Of a DNA stretch of 44,886 nt, positions 7,629-13,843 are shown piece by piece. The notes beneath the pieces are model-generated. The model was not told the origin of the DNA. It ran no database searches and saw only the letters and a list, made by a program, of their open reading frames with translations. Made by a program: the position numbers and the translations under genes. The first letter of the stretch is position 1; every line of letters begins with the position of its first letter. Location: assembly GCA_016194865.1 (NCBI GenBank), contig JACQAT010000003.1, forward strand, positions 1 to 44,886. The letters run 5' to 3'. This DNA comes from Chloroflexota bacterium. Its GTDB lineage: Bacteria; Chloroflexota; Limnocylindria; P2-11E.

Positions 7629-8219
7629 ATGTTCACCGGGATCGTCGAGGAGATCGGCACCGTCCGCCACAGCGCGACGACGCCCTCGGGCATGCGGCTC
7701 GAGATCGGCTGCGCGAAGGTGCTCGAGCGCCTGGCGGTGGACGACAGCGTGAACGTGAGCGGCGTGTGCCTGACCGTCGTCGCGCGGGACGACCACTCCT
7801 TCACCGCGGACGTCGTCCCCGAGACGCTCTCGCGCACCACGCTCGGGCGCGCGATACGGGGCACGCACGTCGATCTCGAGCGTGCCGCGACACCGACGAC
7901 CGCGCTGGGCGGGCATATCGTCCAGGGCCATATCGACGCCACGGCGACGCTGCGCGGCCGCCGGTCCGAAGGCGGGGGCGCCCGCCTGACGTTCGCGCTG
8001 CCGAAGGAACTCGCGCGCTACGTCGTCGAGAAGGGGTTCATCACGCTCGATGGGGTCAGCCTGACGGTCGCCAGCGTGTCGAAGGACGCCTTCGACGTCG
8101 CGCTCATCCCCCACACCGCGACGCACACGACGCTCGGATCCCTCCGGGAGGGGTCGGACGTGAACGTCGAGACCGATATCATCGGCAAGTACGTGGAGCG
8201 CCTGCTCCACGCGAGGTGA
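7629..8219 (+). CDS. ribE: Riboflavin synthase, alpha chain
   Basis: Dismutates two molecules of dimethylribityllumazine to riboflavin and the pyrimidine precursor. The start MFTGIVEEIGTV is the canonical N-terminus, and the two lumazine-binding barrel repeats are visible: the first around VNVSGVCLTVV, the second around ITLDGVSLTVA, each with the threonine/serine-rich binding pattern. GGHIVQGHID marks the second half. The length of 196 residues is normal. The ATG follows the ribD stop directly with no gap, and the 3' end overlaps ribBA as GTGA, so the cluster is probably translated in a coupled way. Confidence 0.95.
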   Translation: MFTGIVEEIGTVRHSATTPSGMRLEIGCAKVLERLAVDDSVNVSGVCLTVVARDDHSFTADVVPETLSRTTLGRAIRGTHVDLERAATPTTALGGHIVQGHIDATATLRGRRSEGGGARLTFALPKELARYVVEKGFITLDGVSLTVASVSKDAFDVALIPHTATHTTLGSLREGSDVNVETDIIGKYVERLLHAR

Positions 8220-9499
8220 GTGCCATCGCGACCACCAAGAAGCCGGCCACGCCACGCCCGGTCGCCGTCCCTGCTCCCCCGTTCAACACGGTCGAGGACG
8301 CGATCAAGGACATCGCGCGCGGCCGCATGGTCGTCGTGCTCGACGACGAGGACCGCGAGAACGAGGGCGACCTGATCCTCGCCGCCGAGAAGTGCACGGC
8401 GGAGCACGTGGGATTCATCCGCAAGTACGCGAGCGGCGTCATCTGCGTGCCGATGATCTCCGAGCGCCTCGAGGAGCTCGACCTGCCGCAGATGGTCGTT
8501 CGGAATGAGGCGCGCCTCGGCACGGCGTTCACCGTGAGCGTCGATGCCCGGGAGGGCATCACGACGGGCATCTCGGCCGCGGATCGCGCGCACACGATCC
8601 GCGTGCTCGCCGATCCGGCCACGACGGCAGCCGATCTCGTGAAGCCGGGCCACATCTTCCCGCTGCGCGCCCGCGAGGGCGGGGTGCTCGTGCGCGCCGG
8701 CCAGACGGAGGCCGCGGTCGACCTCTGCCGCCTCGCGGGGCTGCAGCCGGCGGGCGTGATCTGCGAGGTCACGAACGAGGACGGCTCGATGGCGCGGCTT
8801 CCGGCGCTCAACCGATTCGCGAAGAAGCACGCGCTCAAGATGATCACCGTCAAGGACCTCATCGCGTACCGCATGGCGCGCGAGCAGCTCGTCGAGCGCA
8901 TCGCGAGCGCGAAGCTCCCGACCGCGTACGGCGAGTTCACGATCCACGGCTACCGCGCGCGCTTCGGCAACACCGAGGCCGAGCACGTCGCGCTCACGAT
9001 GGGCGACGTCGCGGACGGCAAGCCGGTCCTGGTGCGCGTCCACTCCGAATGCCTCACCGGCGACGTCCTCGGCTCGCAGCGCTGCGACTGCGGGGATCAG
9101 GTGGACGCCGCGCTCAAGCGCATCGCCGCGGAGGGACGCGGCGTGTTCCTCTACCTGCGCCAGGAGGGACGCGGCATCGGGCTCATGAACAAGCTCCGCG
9201 CGTACGAGCTGCAGGATCAGGGCCTCGACACCGTCGAGGCGAACGAGAAGCTCGGCTTCAAGGCCGATCACCGCGAGTACGGGATCGGCGTCCAGATCCT
9301 CACCGACCTCGGTGTCCGGCGTGCCCGGATCCTCACGAACAACCCGCTGAAGGCGGCCGTGTCGCTCTACGGCTTCGAGGTCGTCGAGCGTCTGCCCATC
9401 GAGGTCCCCTCGCGTCCCGCGAACCGCGCGTACCTCAACACGAAGCGCACGAAGCTCGGCCACCACCTCTCGGTCCTTGACGGCGAAGCGCAGCGGTAA
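8216..9499 (+). CDS. ribBA: Bifunctional 3,4-DHBP synthase / GTP cyclohydrolase II
   Basis: Supplies both riboflavin precursors: the RibB domain makes dihydroxybutanone phosphate from ribulose 5-phosphate, and the RibA domain opens GTP. The RibB part (about residues 20-220) contains DDEDRENEGDL and GHIFPLRA. The RibA part contains the zinc-binding SECLTGDVLGSQRCDCG and the LRQEGRGIGLMNK loop. The start is GTG 8216, overlapping the ribE stop as GTGA, giving 427 residues. The first 20 or so residues (KKPATPRPVAVPAP) are a Pro/Lys-rich lead-in. An open frame extending further upstream overlaps ribD and ribE and is not coding. The 3' end overlaps ribH by 23 bases. Confidence 0.95.
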   Translation: MSAIATTKKPATPRPVAVPAPPFNTVEDAIKDIARGRMVVVLDDEDRENEGDLILAAEKCTAEHVGFIRKYASGVICVPMISERLEELDLPQMVVRNEARLGTAFTVSVDAREGITTGISAADRAHTIRVLADPATTAADLVKPGHIFPLRAREGGVLVRAGQTEAAVDLCRLAGLQPAGVICEVTNEDGSMARLPALNRFAKKHALKMITVKDLIAYRMAREQLVERIASAKLPTAYGEFTIHGYRARFGNTEAEHVALTMGDVADGKPVLVRVHSECLTGDVLGSQRCDCGDQVDAALKRIAAEGRGVFLYLRQEGRGIGLMNKLRAYELQDQGLDTVEANEKLGFKADHREYGIGVQILTDLGVRRARILTNNPLKAAVSLYGFEVVERLPIEVPSRPANRAYLNTKRTKLGHHLSVLDGEAQR

Positions 9500-10016
9500 G
9501 ACGCGCCCGGCGCCCGCGACACGCGGGGGCAAGGGCGCGCACGTCGCCATCGTGACCGCGCGCTGGAACGCCGAGATCACGAGCGCGCTCGCGCGGGGCG
9601 CGCAGGCCGAAGCGGAAAGGTCGGGCGCCACCGTCGATCGCTACGAGGTCGCGGGCTCGTTCGAGCTCCCGGCGGCCGTCGCGCTCGTCGCCGATTCGGG
9701 GCGCTACGACGCGATCGTGCCGCTCGGCTGCCTCGTCCGTGGCGAGACGCCGCATTTCGACGTGCTCGCGAACGCGATCGCGCGCTCGCTCTCCGAGCTC
9801 TCCATCACCTACCCCATCGCCATCCCGTTCGGCATCCTGGCATGCGAGACCATCGAGCAGGCGCGGGCGCGCGCGGGCGGCGGCGAGGGGAACAAGGGCG
9901 CGGAGGCGATGGCCGCGGCGCTCGAGCTCGTCGCGCTCCGTCAGTCGCTCAAGAGCGCGAGCCCGCGCCGGGCCGCGCGCAGCTCGTCGAGGGCGCGCTC
10001 CCGCTCGACCCAGTAG
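9477..10016 (+). CDS. ribH: 6,7-dimethyl-8-ribityllumazine synthase
   Basis: Condenses the butanone phosphate with the ribitylamino pyrimidine, the step before riboflavin synthase. Visible motifs are VTARWNAEIT near the N-terminus, the GSFELPAAV substrate loop, LGCLVRGETPHFD with the catalytic His, and GNKGAEAMAAALEL at the usual end. The start is TTG 9477, inside the end of ribBA; it is the only initiator close enough to preserve the conserved N-terminus. After LRQSLKSA the product carries about 18 extra Ser/Arg-rich residues. These come from reading antisense through the end of pxpC (overlap 9941-10016), so the original stop seems to have been lost. Confidence 0.92.
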   Translation: MTAKRSGKTRPAPATRGGKGAHVAIVTARWNAEITSALARGAQAEAERSGATVDRYEVAGSFELPAAVALVADSGRYDAIVPLGCLVRGETPHFDVLANAIARSLSELSITYPIAIPFGILACETIEQARARAGGGEGNKGAEAMAAALELVALRQSLKSASPRRAARSSSRARSRSTQ

Positions 10017-10846
10017 AAGCGGAGCGGCTCTCCGGGCGCCGCCTGCGCGACGCGCCCGAGATGCGCGCCGATCACGGTCGCGATCACCGGATAGCCGCCG
10101 GTCGTGCCGCGATCGGCGAGCGCGACGATCGGCGCGCCGCCACGCGGCACCTGGATCGCGCCGGCGACGAGCCCGCAGGTGAGGATCTCGTCCTTCGGGC
10201 CTTCGAGCGGCGGACCGTCCAGACGGACGCCCATGCGATCGCTGTCCGGCAGCACGCGGAATTCGCCCTCGGTCATGGCGCGAACGGCGGCCGCTGAGAA
10301 TCGCTCGCGATGCGCGCCCGGCAGCAGCGCGACGGTGCCGTCGTGCTCGGGGGCGTCGATCCGCGCACCGGGCTTCGCGTCGCGCGCGGGCGCGAGCGGG
10401 AGCTCGTCGCCGGCGACGAGCGCACGCGGGAGCGGCCCCAGTGCGGAAAGGAGATGGGTCGCGCGAGAGCCGAGGACCGGCGGGACGTCGATGCCGCCCG
10501 ATACCGCGAGGTACGCGTAGCGGGTCCGCTCGGAGCCGCGCACGGTCAGCTCCTCCCCCGCGCGCAGGAACAGCGCGGTCCACCCTGGCAGCCTTCGCAG
10601 GCCGACCGCCCAGACATCGGGCCCGGTCACCGCGACGATGCGCGCGTCGTCGGCACGTACCGTGAACGGAAGGCCGACGACCTCGATCGCGCACGCGTCC
10701 GGGGGATTGCCGACGAGCGCGTTCGCGGCGCGCTGCGCGAAGGCGTCGGCGGGTCCGGACTCGGGGACCCCGAGCCGCGCGAGCGGCCCGCGCCCGAGAT
10801 CCTGGAGCGTGGAACCGAGCCCGGGCAGCAGGACGTGCAGGCTCAC
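9941..10846 (-). CDS. pxpC: 5-oxoprolinase subunit PxpC (KipA family)
   Basis: Subunit of the three-part prokaryotic 5-oxoprolinase that opens 5-oxo-L-proline to glutamate with ATP. The KipA/biotin-dependent carboxylase-like domain is recognised from LLPGLGSTLQDLGR at the N-terminus, SGPADAFAQRAANALVGN, VSGGIDVPPVLGSRAT and SDRMGVRLDGP. The start is GTG 10846, overlapping the pxpB stop as GTGA, giving 301 residues; an upstream open extension overlaps pxpB and shows no similarity. Last gene of pxpABC. Its 3' end overlaps the end of the convergent ribH by 76 bases, so the two transcripts share a complementary tail. Confidence 0.92.
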   Translation of the reverse strand: MSLHVLLPGLGSTLQDLGRGPLARLGVPESGPADAFAQRAANALVGNPPDACAIEVVGLPFTVRADDARIVAVTGPDVWAVGLRRLPGWTALFLRAGEELTVRGSERTRYAYLAVSGGIDVPPVLGSRATHLLSALGPLPRALVAGDELPLAPARDAKPGARIDAPEHDGTVALLPGAHRERFSAAAVRAMTEGEFRVLPDSDRMGVRLDGPPLEGPKDEILTCGLVAGAIQVPRGGAPIVALADRGTTGGYPVIATVIGAHLGRVAQAAPGEPLRFYWVERERALDELRAARRGLALLSD

Positions 10847-11469
10847 GTGGGCACGAAGCGCACGGTGTCGCCCGTGCGGATGAGCGACGGTTGGTCGGCT
10901 CCGGGATCGAACAGCCTCGCGTCGGTGCGGCCGATCAGCCGCCAGCCACCGGGCGCGTCGTAGGGATAGATGCCGGTCTGCCCGTCGATCACGGCGACCG
11001 AGCCCGCGGGCACCCGTTGTCGCGGCGTCGGGCGACGCGGGGCGCGGATGCGCGGGTCGAGCGGGCCGAGGTACGCCCAACCCGGCAGCCAGCCGACGAA
11101 GTACGCCCGGTATCGCGCGGCGGAATGGATCGCCACGACCTCATCGACGCGGAGCGCTGACAGCTCGGCGACCTCCGCGAGATCGGGGCCGTCATAACGC
11201 GTGGCGATCGTCACCTCGCGCGTGATCGAGGCCGCGCGGCCGCTCTCCACGTCCTTCACCGCTTCGCGCGCGATGCGCTCGGCCTCGCCCCGGTCGAGCG
11301 CGAGCGGGTCGAAGCGCAGCACCACGCTCGCGTACGCGGGGATCGCGGTCCCCGCACCGCGCCGCTCCCAGGACTCCGCGATCGCCGCGGCCCGCGCGGC
11401 GACATCGACCGCGATGCCCTGCTCGAGCTCGACGAAGAGCGCGGCCTCCCCGAAGGGGAGCAGCTTCAC
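10843..11469 (-). CDS. pxpB: 5-oxoprolinase subunit PxpB (KipI family)
   Basis: Second subunit of 5-oxoprolinase; KipI-type proteins pair with KipA-type PxpC. Motifs include LPFGEAALFVELE at the N-terminus, EVVAIHSAARYRAYFVGWLPGWAYLG and PAGSVAVIDGQTGIYPYDAPGGW, which are strongly conserved in the family. The 208 residues are close to the usual length. The start GTG 11469 overlaps the pxpA stop as GTGA, and the 3' end overlaps pxpC in the same way, so the three subunits are translationally chained in the order A-B-C. Assignment is firm. Confidence 0.93.
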   Translation of the reverse strand: MKLLPFGEAALFVELEQGIAVDVAARAAAIAESWERRGAGTAIPAYASVVLRFDPLALDRGEAERIAREAVKDVESGRAASITREVTIATRYDGPDLAEVAELSALRVDEVVAIHSAARYRAYFVGWLPGWAYLGPLDPRIRAPRRPTPRQRVPAGSVAVIDGQTGIYPYDAPGGWRLIGRTDARLFDPGADQPSLIRTGDTVRFVPT

Positions 11470-12212
11470 ACGCGCAGCGGGCGCAGCGTCACGCCGGCTG
11501 CGGCGAGCGCTTCGCGGACGGCGACGGCGATCTCGGGTGCGCCCGGCGTGTCTCCGTGCAGGCAGATCGTCTCGACCTCGAGCGCGAGGGAGCCGCCGCC
11601 GAACGTGCCGACGCGTCCATCGCGCGCGATGGACAGGGCCTGCGCGGACGCGACCGCGGGATCCTCGTTGAGCGCGCCCGGAAGCGTGCGCGAGCGGAGC
11701 GCTCCATCCTTCTCGTACGCACGGTCGGCGAATCCCTCCCGCGCGACGCGCAGCCCCAGCTCCTTCCCCACCTTCTCCATCGCCGAGCGCGGCATCGCGA
11801 ACAGCACGAGCGAGCGGTCGATGGAGGCGACCGTCTCGGCGATCGCGCGCGCGAGGCGCTCATCCCGATCGGCCTGGTTGTACAGCGCGCCGTGCGCCTT
11901 CACGTGCGTGACGCGCGCGCCGACCTCGCCCGCGATCCTCCTGAGCGTCTCGATCTGCAGCCGAAGATCCTCGCGAAGCGCCTCATCCGGGATGTCGAGC
12001 GCGAGCCGCCCGAAGTTCTTTGGATCGCGGTAGCCAGGATGCGCGCCGACCGCGACCCCGTGCTTCAGGGCGAGCGCGACGGTCTCGCGCATCGTTCTCT
12101 CGTCGCCCGCATGCGCCCCGCACGCCACGTTCGCCGAGGTGATCAAGGGGATCAGCACCTCGTCGGTGCCAGCACCCTCTCCCAAGTCGGAGTTCAGATC
12201 GATCGTTCTCAC
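11466..12212 (-). CDS. pxpA: 5-oxoprolinase subunit PxpA (LamB/YcsF family)
   Basis: Metal-dependent deacetylase-like subunit of 5-oxoprolinase. The family signature DLNSDLGEGAG opens the protein, followed by ANVACGAHAGDE, GAHPGYRDPKNFGR, THVKAHGALYNQ and ICLHGDTPGA. The length of 248 residues is typical. Start GTG 12212. Only 25 bases separate it from the upstream nucleotidyltransferase-like gene on the same strand, with no terminator and no convincing promoter of its own. The pxp genes may therefore be read through from the promoter at 13666-13695 (inference). The product, glutamate, feeds the adjacent arginine and glutamate dehydrogenase genes. Confidence 0.94.
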   Translation of the reverse strand: MRTIDLNSDLGEGAGTDEVLIPLITSANVACGAHAGDERTMRETVALALKHGVAVGAHPGYRDPKNFGRLALDIPDEALREDLRLQIETLRRIAGEVGARVTHVKAHGALYNQADRDERLARAIAETVASIDRSLVLFAMPRSAMEKVGKELGLRVAREGFADRAYEKDGALRSRTLPGALNEDPAVASAQALSIARDGRVGTFGGGSLALEVETICLHGDTPGAPEIAVAVREALAAAGVTLRPLRV

Positions 12213-12237
12213 GCCGAGGACGCAGCGCAGTCAAGCG

Positions 12238-12969
12238 TCATGGTTCACCCCAGCCGGCCAAGATTCGAAGAGCCGACAGGCCCACCTGCCGCTGAACCGA
12301 AGTCAGCCCTACCCAGCAAGTGGCGTCTGGGTCGTCCATTTCGATCCTGCGAGCGATCCACGATCGTTCGTTCCCTTCCAACTCACTAGAGAGGACCTCG
12401 GGATCGGTAGCAAAGCTTAGAAGCAGGGCGAGATCGCTTCGCTGGTTCTCGGGAACATCATCGACGTCGACCGCGCGCGCCTTGACAGGAATCGCCCCCA
12501 GCAGGTTGGGGCGAGGCACAGGGCCGCGGATGGCGCCCAATTCGATCTCGACCCGTTCACTCCGCCTGAGTGCCTGAGAGCCACCCGGAACCTCAACTGT
12601 GTGGGCGGGTGGGATCGTGGTTCGTGCCGCTTCAGAAGTTGGACCAAGACCGTCAGGAGCCAAGACGTCTACCTCAACAAGCCCCCGCACGAACTTGTGA
12701 CCAACACCGAAGTAGCTCGGCTCCTGCAATTGGAATCCTTGATCGACAAGGATCCGCGCGAGCCCACTGACCGCGTTTGGCCGCGAGCGCGCGTCTGCAG
12801 GGGCATCGGCGTCGGCGCTCACGCGAAGGAGTGCTTGGCCCTGCTCCGCGGCATGCAGCTCGACCATCCGCGCGTCTATCAGGGTCCAGTCAGGCGACAA
12901 CTCACCGAGTCGAATGAGCTCCGACCAGAGTTCCAGATCTGACGAACCGGCGACCGCGACACGAATCAC
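12238..12969 (-). CDS. Nucleotidyltransferase-like protein, possible type IV toxin
   Basis: A 243-residue protein with the layout of MNT/AbiEii-like nucleotidyltransferases found beside HTH partners in actinobacteria and relatives. An N-terminal segment ends in LIDARMVELHAAEQG; there follow SADADAP, GVGHKFVRGLVEVDVLAPDG, VEVPGGSQALRRSE and PRPNLLGAIPVKA. A helical end includes QRSDLALLLSFATDP. In relatives as I recall them, the segment before the helix reads with a Gly-Gly pair, and an Asp-x-Asp follows. Here Gly-Gly is replaced by Asp-Ala while an Asp-Ala-Asp remains, so activity is doubtful. GTG 12969 overlaps the HTH gene as GTGA. The gene is visibly lower in GC than its neighbours, suggesting transfer. 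The role as a toxin is inference. Confidence 0.5.
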   Translation of the reverse strand: MIRVAVAGSSDLELWSELIRLGELSPDWTLIDARMVELHAAEQGQALLRVSADADAPADARSRPNAVSGLARILVDQGFQLQEPSYFGVGHKFVRGLVEVDVLAPDGLGPTSEAARTTIPPAHTVEVPGGSQALRRSERVEIELGAIRGPVPRPNLLGAIPVKARAVDVDDVPENQRSDLALLLSFATDPEVLSSELEGNERSWIARRIEMDDPDATCWVGLTSVQRQVGLSALRILAGWGEP

Positions 12970-13658
12970 GCGCGCTTGAGCCGATCTGCCAACGCGCGGC
13001 CTGCTCGGACGGTGCGTTCGTCCAAGGAGTCAAGTAGATCGGCTGCAATTGCCGCGACTGGGGCCACGTTGCGCCCAGCGAGCGGCCAAAAGTCTGCAGC
13101 GCGTAGAACGACGTCTGCGCCGCGCTCGTCGACCTCCTGGAATGCATAGCGGAAGATCAGACGCTTCGCGGAAGCGCGCGGCAGGTACCCGTCGATGATG
13201 CGGCTGGACCGCAAGCTCACCGAGTAGTCCTCCGCCGCACTCACGCCAGACCTGACGAAGCCATCAGCGTTGGCGACGGCGCGTCTTCCGCGGTCGCCGG
13301 CCGCGAAGTAACGGACCTCGGCTCTGCGCCGAAGTCGTCGCCTAACGTCCTCGAACTCTCGATCTCGCACTATCGCTCGCGCGCGCGAGCGCTCAACGGC
13401 GGAGAGCCACGGCGCATCCTCTCCAGACATGAGAAAGAGCAGCGCCCATGCCTTGCGTGGGTCGAATGGGCGGCCGCTGCTTGGCGCATTCGCGATCCGA
13501 CGGTCGAGGGCGCCCGTGTCCAGCAACCAACGGTTCGCCACTTTCACGGCGGGCAACTGACCAGAGCTCGCGAGCGCGCGTACGCGCGACGCATTCACAC
13601 CGAGGCGTGCGGCGGCATGCGCGGCAGGAACAGGATTGGACCGAGCCTGCTGTGACAT
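12966..13658 (-). CDS. HTH protein, probable antitoxin/autoregulator of the two-gene island
   Basis: A 230-residue protein with an N-terminal excisionase/MerR-like helix-turn-helix (AAARLGVNASRVRALASSG then LPAVKVANRWLLD, about residues 14-47). A helical domain follows (FDPRKAWALLFLMSGED, ADGFVRSGVSAAEDYSV). This architecture is common in HTH partners of nucleotidyltransferase-like genes. ATG 13658 lies seven bases after a TATAAT box, so the message is probably leaderless. An inverted repeat overlaps the promoter, fitting autoregulation. GC content is lower than in the flanking genes. It overlaps the downstream gene by GTGA. The DNA-binding domain is clear; the antitoxin role is inference from the pairing. 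Confidence 0.6.
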   Translation of the reverse strand: MSQQARSNPVPAAHAAARLGVNASRVRALASSGQLPAVKVANRWLLDTGALDRRIANAPSSGRPFDPRKAWALLFLMSGEDAPWLSAVERSRARAIVRDREFEDVRRRLRRRAEVRYFAAGDRGRRAVANADGFVRSGVSAAEDYSVSLRSSRIIDGYLPRASAKRLIFRYAFQEVDERGADVVLRAADFWPLAGRNVAPVAAIAADLLDSLDERTVRAGRALADRLKRA

Positions 13659-13665
13659 TGCCTGA

Positions 13666-13695
13666 ATTATATCGCTAAAGCTATAATTATGTCAA
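13666..13695 (-). promoter_or_regulatory. Near-consensus sigma-70 promoter with operator-like inverted repeat
   Basis: Reading the minus strand, TTGACA (13695-13690) and TATAAT (13671-13666) are both perfect and 18 bases apart. ATTATA at 13666-13671 and TATAAT at 13682-13687 form an inverted repeat with a ten-base centre that covers the -10 and part of the spacer. Transcription would begin about at the ATG of the HTH gene (13658). Such a consensus promoter stands out in this GC-rich genome. Confidence 0.85.
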
Positions 13696-13778
13696 TCAGC
13701 AAGAGCCCGGTTTTGCCAGCAGGCCTCCTAATGGCGTGCCGGTATCGCTACGGCTGTGCGGAAGGGTGCATGGATAAG

Positions 13779-13811
13779 AAAAAGACGGGCCGGGTAAATA
13801 CCCGGCCCGTC
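13779..13811 (-). terminator. Intrinsic terminator of hppA
   Basis: Arms 13784-13795 (GACGGGCCGGGT) and 13800-13811 are perfectly complementary around a four-base loop. On the minus strand the hairpin is followed by TTTTT and CTT. It sits 33 bases beyond the hppA stop and would separate hppA transcription from the HTH gene. Between it and the promoter at 13666-13695 I see no further feature. Confidence 0.92.
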
Positions 13812-13843
13812 CATCGCATCCTGTACCACTGCGGGGCGAAGAC

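Noticed and set aside
6549-8255. Long minus-strand open frame continuing upstream of glutamate dehydrogenase
   Set aside because: It lies opposite ribD and ribE, which have full motif sets, and its sequence is Arg/Ala/His-rich noise from reading GC-rich codons backwards.
8018-9631. Minus-strand open frame opposite ribBA
   Set aside because: ribBA carries clear RibB and RibA motifs; the antisense frame has none.
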